Assembly: GCF_900103645.1 (NCBI RefSeq)
Contig: NZ_FNHP01000004.1
Span: forward strand, 186,001 to 250,000
Direction: 5' to 3'
From: Oryzisolibacter propanilivorax
GTDB lineage: Bacteria; Pseudomonadota; Gammaproteobacteria; Burkholderiales; Burkholderiaceae_C
Length of the DNA stretch: 64,000 nt
The notes below the pieces were generated by a model, which had not been told where the DNA came from, ran no database searches, and saw nothing but the letters and a program-made list of their open reading frames with translations. Shown one piece after another: positions 44,635 to 54,049 of the stretch. A program made the position numbers and the translations under genes. Every line of letters starts with the position of its first letter. The stretch's first letter is position 1.

Positions 44635-45210
44635 TCAGCGCGCCAGCGCCTTCAGCGCCAGCTTGATCCCCTCGCTCACCCCCACCTCCGCCGGCAACGC
44701 CTTCAGCGCCGCCGCCGCTTCCTTGTCGTTGTAGCCCAGGGCCAGCAGCGCCTGCAGGATGTCGGCCTGCGCGTCGCTGGTCACGTGTGCGCGCGCGCCG
44801 CCCATGTCGGCGCCCAGCTTGCCCTTCAACTCCAGCAGCAGCCGCTCGGCGGTCTTCTTGCCGATGCCGGGCACCTTGACCAGGCGCCCGCCCTCCTGCA
44901 GCGTCACCGCCTGCGCCAGCTCCTGCACGCCCATGCCGGACAGGATGGACAGCGCCGTGCGCGGGCCCACGCCGGCGACCTTGATCAGTTCGCGGAACGT
45001 CTGGCGCTCGGGCGCGCTGCCGAAGCCGTAGAGCAGCTGCGCGTCCTCGCGCACGATGAAGTGGGTGAGCAGCGAAACCTGCTCGCCTACGCCCGGCAGG
45101 TTGTAGAAGGTGCTCATCGGCACCTGCACTTCGTAGCCCACGCCGTGGCAGTCCAGCAGCACCTCGGGGGGATTCTTCTCCAGCAGCGTGCCGGTGAGTT
45201 TGCCTATCAT
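44635..45210 (-). CDS. ruvA: Holliday junction-binding protein RuvA
   Basis: 191 aa. The N-terminal OB domain starts [12 protein letters not shown] and has [13 protein letters not shown]. The central helix-hairpin-helix pair ([37 protein letters not shown]) binds the junction DNA, and domain III ([20 protein letters not shown]) contacts RuvB. It is complete. ruvB is 11 kb upstream in window order, and ruvC is not visible. Confidence 0.96.
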   Translation of the reverse strand: MIGKLTGTLLEKNPPEVLLDCHGVGYEVQVPMSTFYNLPGVGEQVSLLTHFIVREDAQLLYGFGSAPERQTFRELIKVAGVGPRTALSILSGMGVQELAQAVTLQEGGRLVKVPGIGKKTAERLLLELKGKLGADMGGARAHVTSDAQADILQALLALGYNDKEAAAALKALPAEVGVSEGIKLALKALAR

Positions 45211-45292
45211 GGATGTCCTTCATCGGGCGCGCCGTGCCCTGCACGCGCCGCCCTGTGTTCCTGTCTGACCCTAGCCTGCAGAAATTATCAGC

Positions 45293-46252
45293 GTGATCCT
45301 GCGCCACACCTTTCTTCCGCACAACAACGTGCGCCTGTCCCACCTGTGCGGCCCGGCCGACGCGCACCTGCGCACCATCGAGGCGGCGCTGCAGGTCCAG
45401 ATCGCCCACCGGCACGAGCAGTTCAAGGTCGAGGGCCCCAAGGCCGCGGCCACGCAGGCCATGGAGCTGCTGCAGGCGCTGTACGAGATGGCCGAGCGCC
45501 CGTTGCGGGACGACCAGATCCAGCTGATGCTGGCTGGCGACCCCGACCTGCAGGAAGGCGGCGCCGACGCACCAGCGCCGCTGCACACGCGCCGGGCCGA
45601 CCTGCGCGCGCGCACCAGCGGCCAGGCGCAGTACCTGTCCCACATCGCCACGCACGACATCACCTTCGGCATCGGCCCGGCCGGCACCGGCAAGACCTAC
45701 CTGGCCGTGGCCTGCGCCGTGGATGCGCTGGAGAGGAGCAGTGTGCAGCGCATCGTCCTGACCCGCCCGGCGGTGGAAGCCGGCGAGCGCCTGGGGTTCC
45801 TGCCCGGCGACATCACGCAGAAGGTGGATCCCTACCTGCGTCCGCTGTACGACGCGCTGTACGACCTGATGGGCGTCGAGCGGGTGCTCAAGGCCTTCGA
45901 GCGCAACGCGCTGGAGATCGCGCCGCTGGCCTTCATGCGCGGCAGGACGCTGAACAACGCCTTCGTCATCCTGGACGAGGCGCAGAACACCACGCCCGAG
46001 CAGATGAAGATGTTCCTCACGCGCATCGGTTTCGGCTCGCGCGCGGTGGTCACCGGCGACGTGAGCCAGATCGACCTGCCCAAGGGCAGCTTGAGCGGCC
46101 TGATCGACGTCGAGCGGGTCTTGAAGCGCGTGCAGGGCATCGCCTTCTCGCGCTTCACCAGCGCCGACGTGGTGCGCCACCCGCTGGTGGCGCGCATCGT
46201 CGACGCCTACGACGCGCAGGGCAGCGGGCGGCGCGCCGGCAGCACCGGCTGA
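45293..46252 (+). CDS. phoH: PhoH-family ATPase
   Basis: 319 aa, P-loop protein with [16 protein letters not shown] (Walker A), [20 protein letters not shown] (Walker B and Q) and an N-terminal KH-like RNA-binding part. The start is GTG at 45,293; no in-frame ATG gives the family N-terminus (M-I-L-R-H-T-F). PhoH with YbeY just downstream is the conserved proteobacterial arrangement and points to rRNA/RNA processing. Divergent from ruvA with 82 bp between. An R1 repeat starts 1-2 nt after its stop. Confidence 0.93.
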   Translation: MILRHTFLPHNNVRLSHLCGPADAHLRTIEAALQVQIAHRHEQFKVEGPKAAATQAMELLQALYEMAERPLRDDQIQLMLAGDPDLQEGGADAPAPLHTRRADLRARTSGQAQYLSHIATHDITFGIGPAGTGKTYLAVACAVDALERSSVQRIVLTRPAVEAGERLGFLPGDITQKVDPYLRPLYDALYDLMGVERVLKAFERNALEIAPLAFMRGRTLNNAFVILDEAQNTTPEQMKMFLTRIGFGSRAVVTGDVSQIDLPKGSLSGLIDVERVLKRVQGIAFSRFTSADVVRHPLVARIVDAYDAQGSGRRAGSTG

Positions 46253-46253
46253 T

Positions 46254-46312
46254 TGCTTTCAAAAACATAGCTGGAGGCCCTTGAAAACAAAGGGCTGCAG
46301 GCACAAAACACC
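46254..46312 (+). repeat. R1 repeat between phoH and ybeY
   Basis: TTGCTTTCAAAAACATAGCT, then GGAGGCCCTTGAAAACAAAG, then GGCTGCAGGCACAAAA. This is the clearest R1 copy and close to a consensus. It fills the whole phoH-ybeY gap and leaves 7 nt before the ybeY ATG. Confidence 0.75.
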
Positions 46313-46319
46313 TGAAACG

Positions 46320-46781
46320 ATGGCGCTGAACCAACTTTCCCTGTCGCTGCAGTTCGCGCGCGGCGATGCCGACTCGGCCGCGCACCGTGCGCTGCTGGCG
46401 CGCCACCGCGTAGCGCGCTGGATCCGCCATGCGCTCAGCCTGGACGCGGAAATCACCGTGCGCATCGTCGGCGAGCAGGAAGGCCGGCGCCTGAACCGCG
46501 AGTTCCGCCACAAGGACTACGCCACCAACGTGCTCACGTTCGACTACCAGCAGGCGCCCACGGTGCTGGCCGACCTGGTGCTGTGCGCCCCGGTGGTCGA
46601 GCGCGAGGCGCGCGAGCAGGGCAAGACGCTCGAGGAGCACTACGCCCACCTGCTGGTGCACGGCACGCTGCATGCCCAGGGCTGGGACCACGAAACCAGC
46701 GAGCAGGATGCGCAGGAGATGGAGGACTACGAGAGCGCCATCCTGCGGGAGCTCGGCTTCGCCGACCCCTACGCCGGCTAG
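46320..46781 (+). CDS. ybeY: endoribonuclease YbeY (16S rRNA maturation)
   Basis: 153 aa. The zinc motif H-x3-H-x5-H is visible in [15 protein letters not shown], and [19 protein letters not shown] is the conserved substrate region. YbeY processes the 16S rRNA 3' end and takes part in ribosome quality control. The ATG at 46,320 was chosen because it gives the family start; the earlier frame start lies inside the R1 repeat. Confidence 0.93.
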   Translation: MALNQLSLSLQFARGDADSAAHRALLARHRVARWIRHALSLDAEITVRIVGEQEGRRLNREFRHKDYATNVLTFDYQQAPTVLADLVLCAPVVEREAREQGKTLEEHYAHLLVHGTLHAQGWDHETSEQDAQEMEDYESAILRELGFADPYAG

Positions 46782-46902
46782 GAGCCTGGGCAGGCGCGCC
46801 GCCAGCGCGTGAAAGCTCTGCAACCCCGGGCACGACCAATGGCGCCGCCGGGCTTGCCTAAGATCAAGACCCTTCCCTGTTTTTCGCCCCTGTGACCGCC
46901 CG

Positions 46903-47658
46903 ATGTTCGACCTTGCCCTGCTCCTTGCCGCCGCCTTCGTGGCCGGCGCCCTCAATTCGGTGGCCGGCGGCGGCAGCTTTCTGACGCTGCCGGCGCTGGT
47001 CGTCACCGGCGTGCCGCCGGTGATCGCCAACGCCACCGGCACCGTGGCGCTGCTTCCCGGCTACATGGCCGGCGCCTGGGGCTTTCGCGAGGACATGCAG
47101 GCGCCCCCCGGCTTGTCGATGCGCTCCACCGTGGCGCTGTCGCTGATCGGCGGCTCGGCCGGCGCGGCGCTGCTGCTGGTGACCTCGGACGAGGTGTTCA
47201 ACCAGGTCGTGCCGTGGCTGCTGCTGGCGGCCACTGCCATGTTCGCCTTCGGCCCGCAGCTGCGCCAGTGGGCCGCTGGCTCGGGCGCCGCGCACGCCGG
47301 CGCGTCGCCGCTCAAGGCCGGGCTGGGCATGCTGGTGGTGGCGATCTACGGCGGCTACTTCAACGGCGGCTTGGGCATCCTGCTGCTGGCGCTGTTCGGC
47401 CTGCTGGGGCAGACGCAGCTGAACGCCATGAACGGCATGAAAAACCTGGTCTCGGCGCTGCTCACCGCCATCGCCGTGGTCATCTACGCCGCCGGCGGCA
47501 AGGTCTTCTGGTACCAGGCGCTGGTGATGATGGTCGCCGCCACCGCCGGCGGCTACGGCGGCGCACGCCTGGCGCGCAAGCTGCCCCCGGCCGTGCTGCG
47601 CTGGGGCATCGTCGCCACCGGGCTGGTGATGACGGCGCTGTTCTTCTGGAAGCAGTGA
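46903..47658 (+). CDS. TSUP family transporter (TauE/SafE)
   Basis: 251 aa with about eight hydrophobic segments. The conserved motifs are GALNSVAGGGSFLTLPAL at the first repeat and GLLGQTQLNAMNGMKNL in the second half. The family exports small organosulfur or organic anions (sulfite, sulfoacetate, taurine-derived). The substrate is not readable. Convergent with dtd across an R1 repeat. Confidence 0.87.
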   Translation: MFDLALLLAAAFVAGALNSVAGGGSFLTLPALVVTGVPPVIANATGTVALLPGYMAGAWGFREDMQAPPGLSMRSTVALSLIGGSAGAALLLVTSDEVFNQVVPWLLLAATAMFAFGPQLRQWAAGSGAAHAGASPLKAGLGMLVVAIYGGYFNGGLGILLLALFGLLGQTQLNAMNGMKNLVSALLTAIAVVIYAAGGKVFWYQALVMMVAATAGGYGGARLARKLPPAVLRWGIVATGLVMTALFFWKQ

Positions 47659-47676
47659 CCCGCCTTTGAGGTATTT

Positions 47677-47731
47677 TGCGGCTCCAGCCCTTGTTCCACA
47701 AGGGCCTGCAGCTATGCTTTCCGAAGCAAAT
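47677..47731 (-). repeat. R1 repeat supplying the dtd stop codon
   Basis: On the minus strand it reads TTTGCTTCGGAAAGCATAGC, then TGCAGGCCCTTGTGGAACAA, then GGGCTGGAGCCGCAAAAT. The TAG within GCATAGCTG is the dtd stop codon, so the last few dtd codons are repeat sequence. Confidence 0.75.
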
Positions 47732-48179
47732 CGCCTTCCGGCGCGATGCGCAGCGGGATGGTCACCGGCCCGTCGTTCACCAGATGGACTTGCATGTCGA
47801 CGCCGAACTCGCCGGTCTCCACCTGCGGGTGCGCCGCGCGCGCCAGCGCCACGAAATGCGCGTACAGCCGCTCGCCCTCGGCCGGCGCGGCGGCCTGGCT
47901 GAAGCCCGGCCGGTTGCCGCTGCGCGTGTCGGCGGCCAGGGTGAACTGGCTCACCACCAGCAGCCCGCCGCCCACGTCCTGCAGGCTGCGGTTCATCTTG
48001 CCGGCGTCGTCGGCGAACACGCGCAGCTTCAGCACCTTGGCCAGCAGGCGCTCGGCTTGCGCCTCGGTGTCGCCCTGCTCGGCGCACAGCAGCACCAGCA
48101 GGCCGGCGTCGATGCGGCCGACCACCTGGCCATCAATCTCCACATGCGCCTGGCGCACGCGCTGCAGCACGCTGATCAT
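47712..48179 (-). CDS. dtd: D-aminoacyl-tRNA deacylase
   Basis: 155 aa. The family start M-I-S-V-L-Q-R-V, the active-site [21 protein letters not shown] (catalytic S-Q-x-T), and the cross-subunit NDGPVTIPL (the Gly-Pro motif, here G-P) are intact. It removes D-amino acids from mischarged tRNAs. Its start overlaps the stop of the upstream CDF transporter gene (ATGA). The 3' end and stop lie within an R1 repeat. Confidence 0.94.
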   Translation of the reverse strand: MISVLQRVRQAHVEIDGQVVGRIDAGLLVLLCAEQGDTEAQAERLLAKVLKLRVFADDAGKMNRSLQDVGGGLLVVSQFTLAADTRSGNRPGFSQAAAPAEGERLYAHFVALARAAHPQVETGEFGVDMQVHLVNDGPVTIPLRIAPEGDLLRKA

Positions 48180-49183
48180 GGAAGGTCCTCCCGGGGCGCC
48201 GCCCCGTGTGCGGTGGCGGGTTCGCTGCCGCGCCCGGGCGCGGGCTCGCGGCGCGCCTGCAGCACTTCGAAGACCGTGGCGTGGCCGCGCGGCAGCAGCT
48301 CGATGGTGGCGCGCAGGCCCGGCACGGCGTGCAGGAGTGCCTGCTCGACGGCGCGGCGCTCGCGCGCGGCGCGCGAGAGCGTCCAGTCGTGCGGCAGGTG
48401 CATGTGCAGCTCCAGGTGGCTGCGCGCGCCGGCGCGGCGCGAGACCAGGCCGTCGAAGTGCACCGCGCCGGCGCTGGCCTGCGCATGCGCGTCCAGCACC
48501 GCCTGCACGCGTGCCAGCTGCGCGGGCGCCATGGCCTCGTCCATCAGGCCCTGCGAGGCGCTCCACAGCAGCCGCGCGCCCTCGCGCAGGATGTTCAGCG
48601 CCACGCCGATGGCCACCAGCGGGTCCAGCCACAGCCAGCCGGTGGCGCGCACCGCCAGCAGCCCGGCGACCACCCCCAGCGTCGTCCAGACGTCGGTCAT
48701 CAGGTGGCGCGCATCGCCCTCCAGCGCCGCCGAGCGGTGCACGCGCGCCGCGCGCAGCATGCCGCGCGCCAGCGCGGCGTTGAGCGCCGTGCTCAGCAGC
48801 GCCAGGCCCACGCCCCAGTCCAGCGCCTGCACCGGCTGCGGCTGCAGCAGGCGCAGCGCCGCCGCCACCAGGATGGCCACGGCCGCGCCCAGGATCAGGA
48901 TGCCCTCGAAGCCCGACGAGAAATATTCCGCCTTGTGGTGGCCGTAGGGGTGGCAGTCGTCGGCCGGGCGGCGCGCCACCGTGACCATGGCCAGGGCGAA
49001 CACGGCGCCGGCCAAGTTGACGAAGGACTCCAGCGCATCTGACAGCAGTCCCACCGAGCCGCTGACCCACCAGGCCAGGGTCTTGAGCGCGATGGTCAGC
49101 AGCGCCACCGCCACCGACGCGCGCAGCAGGTGCAGCGGCGTCATCCAGCGGGCCAGACGGGCGGCAGGGGCAGTATCGCGCAT
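48176..49183 (-). CDS. cation diffusion facilitator transporter
   Basis: 335 aa. Six membrane helices are expected. The metal-site residues appear in [27 protein letters not shown] (helix II) and [13 protein letters not shown] (helix V, with H-x3-D), and [20 protein letters not shown] is the family loop. A cytoplasmic domain (about 210-300) contains the [12 protein letters not shown] segment. It probably exports Zn2+, Fe2+ or related ions; the metal is not certain. It overlaps dtd by 4 nt and is divergent from the GGDEF-EAL gene. Confidence 0.9.
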   Translation of the reverse strand: MRDTAPAARLARWMTPLHLLRASVAVALLTIALKTLAWWVSGSVGLLSDALESFVNLAGAVFALAMVTVARRPADDCHPYGHHKAEYFSSGFEGILILGAAVAILVAAALRLLQPQPVQALDWGVGLALLSTALNAALARGMLRAARVHRSAALEGDARHLMTDVWTTLGVVAGLLAVRATGWLWLDPLVAIGVALNILREGARLLWSASQGLMDEAMAPAQLARVQAVLDAHAQASAGAVHFDGLVSRRAGARSHLELHMHLPHDWTLSRAARERRAVEQALLHAVPGLRATIELLPRGHATVFEVLQARREPAPGRGSEPATAHGAAPREDLP

Positions 49184-49269
49184 GCCGGCGATTATCCGGC
49201 CGGGCGCGGCAGCGCTGGTTTGCCAGACTCGCCAGGGCCGCGTTTCCGGGCTATAAGTTTTGCCCAGCC

Positions 49270-51321
49270 ATGTCCCTCACGCCCACCCTTGACCATCCTG
49301 CCAACGCCCCGCCCGGCCTGGCGCCCCTGCCCGCATCGCCGCCAGGCACTGCGCTGCTGGCGCATTTCGACGCGGACACGCTGTGCTGCAGCTTCGCCAG
49401 CGCCGCTTTCGCCCACTGGGCCGGGCTGGAGGGTGCCGCTGCCGCGGCGGGCCGCACGCTAGCGCAGCTGGCGGGCACCACGCTGTGGGCACAGCTGGCG
49501 CCGGCGCTGCACCAGGCGCTGGCCGGCCACGAGGCGCAGCTGCGCCACGAGGACACCGGCGCGGACGGGCAGCCGCGGGTGCTGGACATCCACCTGCTGC
49601 CGCAGCCAGGGGCGGGCTTTTTCATGTTGCTGCACGACGCGGCCCTGCGCCTGCAGGCCGAGCGCGCCGCGCAGGCCAGCGAAGAGCGACTGCAGCGCTT
49701 TTCCGCCGCATCCGGCGAAGGCATTTCGTTCCACCACGACGGCATCATCAGCGACTGCAACGACGCGCTGCTGCGCCTGACCGGCTACACGCGCGAGGAA
49801 GTGCTGGGCCGGCACATGCTGGACTTCGTGCACCCGCACGACCAGCAGTCGGTGCGCGACTACATGGCGCAGGGACGCGAGGACCCGTACGAGGTCGGCA
49901 TCGTCTGCAAGGACGCGCAGGTGCTGGCGCTGGAGGTGGTGGGCAAGACGCTGCCGCGCGCCGCCGGCGGCTCACGCGTGGTGGTTGTGCGAGACACCTC
50001 GGCGCGCAAGCAGGCGCAGCAGCGCGCCGAGTTCCTGACGCTGCACGACGCGCTGACCCAGCTGCCCAACCGCCGCCACCTGATGCAGCAGCTGGGCCAG
50101 CTGCTGGCGGCCCCGCAGCGCCCGCCGCTGGCGCTGCTGTTCTTCGACCTGGACCACTTCCGCACCGTCAACGACTCGCTCGGGCACGAGGCCGGCGACC
50201 AGCTGCTGTGCGAGGTGGCGCGGCGGCTGCAGGACGGCGCGGCGCCGGGCGAGGGCTTCGTGGCGCGTGTCGGCGGCGACCAGTTCGTGGCGCTACTGCC
50301 GGTGCCGCGCGGGCGCGCCCAGGCCGCGCACGAGGCCCAGGCACTGCTGGCACGACTGCGCGCGCCGCTGTCCATCGGCGGCACGCCGCTGCCGGTCTCG
50401 CCGTCGCTGGGCATCAGTCTGTCCCCGCAGGACGGCGACAGTGCCGACGAGCTGCTGCGCCGCGCCGCCATCGCCCTGCGCCGCGCCAAGGACGACCAGC
50501 GCGGCAGCTGGGCCTTCTACACCGCCGGCATGGAAGGCGCGCCCGCGGCGCTGCTGCACGACGAGCACCTGCTGCGCCAGGCGCTGGTGCAGCAGTCCTT
50601 CGTGCTGCACTACCAGCCGCAGGTGGAGGTGGCCAGCGGGCGGCTGTGCGGCTTCGAGGCGCTGGTGCGCTGGCAGCATCCCGAACGCGGGCTGGTCGGG
50701 CCGGCGGACTTCATCCCCCTGGCCGAGTCGCGCGGGCTGATCGCCGCCATCGACCACTGGGTGCTGCGCGAGGCCTGCTGCCAGGCCAGCGCCTGGCACG
50801 CCGCCGGCCTGCCGCGCGTGCCGGTGGCGGTGAACCTGTCGGCCATCGAGTTCCGCCAGCGCGACGTGGCGCAGGACATTGCCCAGGTGCTGCGCGAGTG
50901 CCGCCTGTCGCCGCGCTACCTGGAGGTGGAGATCACCGAGTCGGCGCTGATGCTGGACGCCGGCCAGGCGCGCGCCACGCTCAGCCGCCTGCAGGCGCTG
51001 GGGGTGTCAGTGGCGATCGACGACTTCGGCACCGGCTACTCGTCGCTGGCCTATCTCAAGCGCTACCCGCTGGACAAGATCAAGGTGGATCGCTCCTTCG
51101 TCATGGACACGCCGGGCGACAGCGACGACGTGGCCATCGTCACCGCCGTGGTGCAGCTGGCGCGCAGCCTGCAGCTGCGCTCGGTGGCCGAAGGCGTGGA
51201 GACCGAGGCCCAGCTGCAGCTGCTGCGCCGCCTGGGCTGCGACCTGGCACAGGGCTATGGCATCTCGCGCCCGCTGACGGCAGCGCAGGCCGAAGCCTGG
51301 ATGCGCGAGCGCAGCCGCTGA
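49270..51321 (+). CDS. PAS-GGDEF-EAL signalling protein (probably c-di-GMP phosphodiesterase)
   Basis: 683 aa. An N-terminal PAS-like region (about 25-135), a second PAS (about 140-250, with GISFHHDGIISDCNDALLRL), a GGDEF domain (about 255-420) and an EAL domain (about 430-683). The cyclase site reads GGDQF (335-339) instead of GGDEF, so cyclase activity is doubtful. The phosphodiesterase domain is intact: E463 in FEALVRW, N in VNLSAIEF, EITES, the IDDFGTGYSS motif and VAEGVETE. No membrane segment, so probably a cytosolic sensor that lowers c-di-GMP. Confidence 0.9.
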   Translation: MSLTPTLDHPANAPPGLAPLPASPPGTALLAHFDADTLCCSFASAAFAHWAGLEGAAAAAGRTLAQLAGTTLWAQLAPALHQALAGHEAQLRHEDTGADGQPRVLDIHLLPQPGAGFFMLLHDAALRLQAERAAQASEERLQRFSAASGEGISFHHDGIISDCNDALLRLTGYTREEVLGRHMLDFVHPHDQQSVRDYMAQGREDPYEVGIVCKDAQVLALEVVGKTLPRAAGGSRVVVVRDTSARKQAQQRAEFLTLHDALTQLPNRRHLMQQLGQLLAAPQRPPLALLFFDLDHFRTVNDSLGHEAGDQLLCEVARRLQDGAAPGEGFVARVGGDQFVALLPVPRGRAQAAHEAQALLARLRAPLSIGGTPLPVSPSLGISLSPQDGDSADELLRRAAIALRRAKDDQRGSWAFYTAGMEGAPAALLHDEHLLRQALVQQSFVLHYQPQVEVASGRLCGFEALVRWQHPERGLVGPADFIPLAESRGLIAAIDHWVLREACCQASAWHAAGLPRVPVAVNLSAIEFRQRDVAQDIAQVLRECRLSPRYLEVEITESALMLDAGQARATLSRLQALGVSVAIDDFGTGYSSLAYLKRYPLDKIKVDRSFVMDTPGDSDDVAIVTAVVQLARSLQLRSVAEGVETEAQLQLLRRLGCDLAQGYGISRPLTAAQAEAWMRERSR

Positions 51322-51352
51322 GCACGCCCGCCGCGCGTGGAAAATACGCGCC

Positions 51353-52834
51353 ATGGCCCAGCTCCCCGACCTCCCCTCCCCCACCCTGCACAGCGACCCG
51401 GCCGAGGCCCTGGCGCAGGTGCAGCACCTGTACCAGCAGCAGATCGAGCACCTGCGCGGCGCCATGCAGCGCTTCGTCGCCGGAGAGACGCCGGCCAGCC
51501 CGGTGCGCGCCTTCTATCCCTATGTGCGCCTGCAGACCGCCACCGTGGCGCGCGCACCCACGCAGCTGGCCTACGGCTTCGTGGAGGGGCCGGGCCGCTA
51601 CGAAACCACGCTGACCCGCCCCGACCTGTTCGCGCGCTACTACCTGGAGCAGCTGCGCCTGCTGCGCGCCAGCCACGGCGTGGAGTTGGAAGTCGGCCTG
51701 TCCGAGCAGCCGATTCCCATCCACTTCTCGTTCGCCGAGCACGACCACATCGAAGGCAGCTTGAGCGCCGAGCGGCGCCTGCTGATGCGCGACGTGTTCG
51801 ACCTGCCCGACCTCTCGGCCATGGACGACGGCATCGCCAACGGCAGCCATGTGGTGCGCCCGGGCGAGGCCATGCCGCTGTCGCTGTTCACCGCGCCGCG
51901 CGTGGACTACTCGCTGCACCGCCTGCGCCACTACACCGGCACCCAGCCCGAGTGGTTCCAGAACTTCGTGCTGTTCACCAACTACCAGTTCTACATCGAC
52001 GAGTTCGTGCGCCTGGGGCGCGCCGAGATGGAGAACCCGGACAGCGAGTACATCGCCTTCATCGAGCCGGGCAACGTCGTCACGCGCCGCGCCGGCCTCG
52101 CCCCGGAGGCGGTGGACGAGCTCGGCAGCCCGCCGCCGCGCCTGCCGCAGATGCCGGCCTACCACCTGGTGCGTGCCGACCAGAGCGGCATCAGCATGGT
52201 CAACATCGGCGTCGGCCCGGCCAACGCCAAGACCATCACCGACCACATCGCCGTGCTGCGCCCGCACGCCTGGATGATGCTGGGCCACTGCGCGGGCCTG
52301 AGGAACAGCCAGCAGCTGGGCGACTACGTGCTGGCGCACGCCTACGTGCGCGAGGACCATGTGCTGGACGAGGAGCTGCCGCTGTGGGTGCCCATTCCCG
52401 CGCTGGCCGAGATCCAGGTGGCGCTGCAGCAGGCGGTGGCCGAGGTCACGCAGATGCCCGGCGACCAGCTCAAGCGCATCATGCGCACCGGCACCGTGGC
52501 CAGCACCGACAACCGCAATTGGGAGCTGCTGCCCGACAACCTGCCGCAGCGGCGCTTCAGCCAGAGCCGTGCGGTGGCGCTGGACATGGAAAGCGCCACC
52601 ATCGCCGCCAACGGTTTCCGCTTCCGCGTGCCCTACGGCACGCTGCTGTGCGTGTCCGACAAGCCGCTGCACGGCGAAATCAAGCTGCCCGGCATGGCCA
52701 ACCACTTCTACCGCGAGCGCGTCGACCAGCATCTGCGCATCGGCATGCGCGCCATCGACATCCTGCGCGCCGGCGGCACGCACCGACTGCACAGCCGCAA
52801 GCTGCGCAGCTTCGCCGAAGTAGCGTTCCAGTAA
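51353..52834 (+). CDS. amn: AMP nucleosidase
   Basis: 493 aa, the length of E. coli Amn. The N-terminal regulatory domain (about 1-180) and a phosphorylase-fold catalytic domain (ADQSGISMVNIGVGPANAKT, MLGHCAGLRNSQQLGDYV, VALDMESATIAANGFRFRVPYG) are both seen. It hydrolyses AMP to adenine and ribose-5-phosphate. The start follows the upstream gene by 31 nt. The 299 bp after it (52,835-53,133) hold a GC-rich stretch with no gene I can support. Confidence 0.9.
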   Translation: MAQLPDLPSPTLHSDPAEALAQVQHLYQQQIEHLRGAMQRFVAGETPASPVRAFYPYVRLQTATVARAPTQLAYGFVEGPGRYETTLTRPDLFARYYLEQLRLLRASHGVELEVGLSEQPIPIHFSFAEHDHIEGSLSAERRLLMRDVFDLPDLSAMDDGIANGSHVVRPGEAMPLSLFTAPRVDYSLHRLRHYTGTQPEWFQNFVLFTNYQFYIDEFVRLGRAEMENPDSEYIAFIEPGNVVTRRAGLAPEAVDELGSPPPRLPQMPAYHLVRADQSGISMVNIGVGPANAKTITDHIAVLRPHAWMMLGHCAGLRNSQQLGDYVLAHAYVREDHVLDEELPLWVPIPALAEIQVALQQAVAEVTQMPGDQLKRIMRTGTVASTDNRNWELLPDNLPQRRFSQSRAVALDMESATIAANGFRFRVPYGTLLCVSDKPLHGEIKLPGMANHFYRERVDQHLRIGMRAIDILRAGGTHRLHSRKLRSFAEVAFQ

Positions 52835-53133
52835 GCAGGCCGTTGCGGCCGGCGCCCGGGCGGGCCTGGCGCCGGACCTGCGCCCCCGGCTCACGGTCAC
52901 GACCGGGCACCCTGGGCGGGCGCACGGCCCCTGCTGCTGGGCCTTGGCGTGGCCTGCATGGCGGGCTCCCCGGGGGCGCTGGGTCCGGCTTCCCCGGCGG
53001 CCGGCCACGCCCTGTCGCGCGGGCGGCTGTCCCGTGGCGCGCGGCCCGCCGCTGCCGGGCGCGGCGCGATACGAAGCCGATACGATCGCGCACCGCTTTT
53101 TGCTTTTTGCTTTTCCCTTCAAAGGACTTTCAC

Positions 53134-53982
53134 ATGACGATTTCGACCGTGGGCATCATCGGCGCCGGCACCATGGGCAACGGCATCGCGCAGGCCTGCG
53201 CCGTGGCCGGGCTGGACGTGGTGATGGTGGACATCTCCGACGCCGCCGTGCACAAGGGCCAGGCGGCAGTGGCCGCCAGCCTGGACCGGCTGATCAAGCG
53301 CGACAAGCTCACCGCCGAGGCGCGCGATGCGGCGCTGGCGCGCATCCAGGGCTCGTCGCGCTACGAGGACCTGCAGCGCGCGCAGATCGTGATCGAGGCC
53401 GCGACCGAGAATTGCGAGCTGAAGCTGAAGATCCTGCAGCAGCTGGACAAGCTGCTGGCGCCCGAGGTGCTGATCGCCTCCAACACCTCATCGATCTCGA
53501 TCACCAAGCTGGCCGCCGCCACCAGCCGCGCCGACAAGTTCATCGGCATGCACTTCTTCAACCCGGTGCCGATGATGGCGCTGGTCGAGCTGATCCGCGG
53601 CCTGCAGACCTCGGACGCAACGCACGACGCCGTCAAGGACCTCGCTGAGCGCCTGGGCAAGACGCCCATCACCGTGAAGAACGCGCCCGGCTTCGTCGTC
53701 AACCGCATCCTGGTGCCGATGATCAACGAGGCCTTCTTCGTGCTGGCCGAGGGCCTGGCCACGCCCGAGGACATCGACGCCGGCATGAAGCTCGGCTGCA
53801 ACCAGCCCATCGGCCCGCTGGCCCTGGCCGACATGATCGGGCTGGACGTGTGCCTGGCGGTGATGGAGGTGTACCTGGCCGAGTTCGGCGACAGCAAATA
53901 CCGCCCTTGCCCGCTGCTCAAGGAGTACGTCGCCGCCGGCCGCCTGGGCCGCAAGACGGGACATGGCGTGTACGCCTACTGA
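53134..53982 (+). CDS. 3-hydroxybutyryl-CoA dehydrogenase
   Basis: 282 aa. The NAD-binding VGIIGAGTMGNGIAQACA, the catalytic-region FIGMHFFNPVPMMALVELI, and the C-terminal GFVVNRILVPMINEA... LGCNQPIGPLALADMIGLD are typical of the short bacterial (S)-3-hydroxyacyl-CoA dehydrogenases (Hbd/PaaH). An AAAGGA site 8 nt before ATG fixes the start. It could serve butyrate, PHB or phenylacetate metabolism; no pathway neighbours decide. Confidence 0.92.
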   Translation: MTISTVGIIGAGTMGNGIAQACAVAGLDVVMVDISDAAVHKGQAAVAASLDRLIKRDKLTAEARDAALARIQGSSRYEDLQRAQIVIEAATENCELKLKILQQLDKLLAPEVLIASNTSSISITKLAAATSRADKFIGMHFFNPVPMMALVELIRGLQTSDATHDAVKDLAERLGKTPITVKNAPGFVVNRILVPMINEAFFVLAEGLATPEDIDAGMKLGCNQPIGPLALADMIGLDVCLAVMEVYLAEFGDSKYRPCPLLKEYVAAGRLGRKTGHGVYAY

Positions 53983-53992
53983 CCGCCCAACG

Positions 53993-54048
53993 CTCCTTTA
54001 TCCATAGCTGCAGTTCCTTGTGAATCAAGGGCTGAAGCCGGAAAACAC
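53993..54048 (+). repeat. R1 repeat between the dehydrogenase and phosphoesterase genes
   Basis: TCCTTTATCCATAGCTGCAG, then TTCCTTGTGAATCAAGGGCT, then GAAGCCGGAAAACACC. The repeat runs up to the ATG of the next gene and includes an in-frame ATG at 54,020, which I do not use as a start. Confidence 0.65.
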
Positions 54049-54049
54049 C

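Noticed and set aside
52835-53133. Possible small gene between amn and the dehydrogenase
   Set aside because: Short frames exist, but none has a ribosome site or recognisable protein. The stretch is GC-rich spacer ending in an AT-richer promoter-like run.
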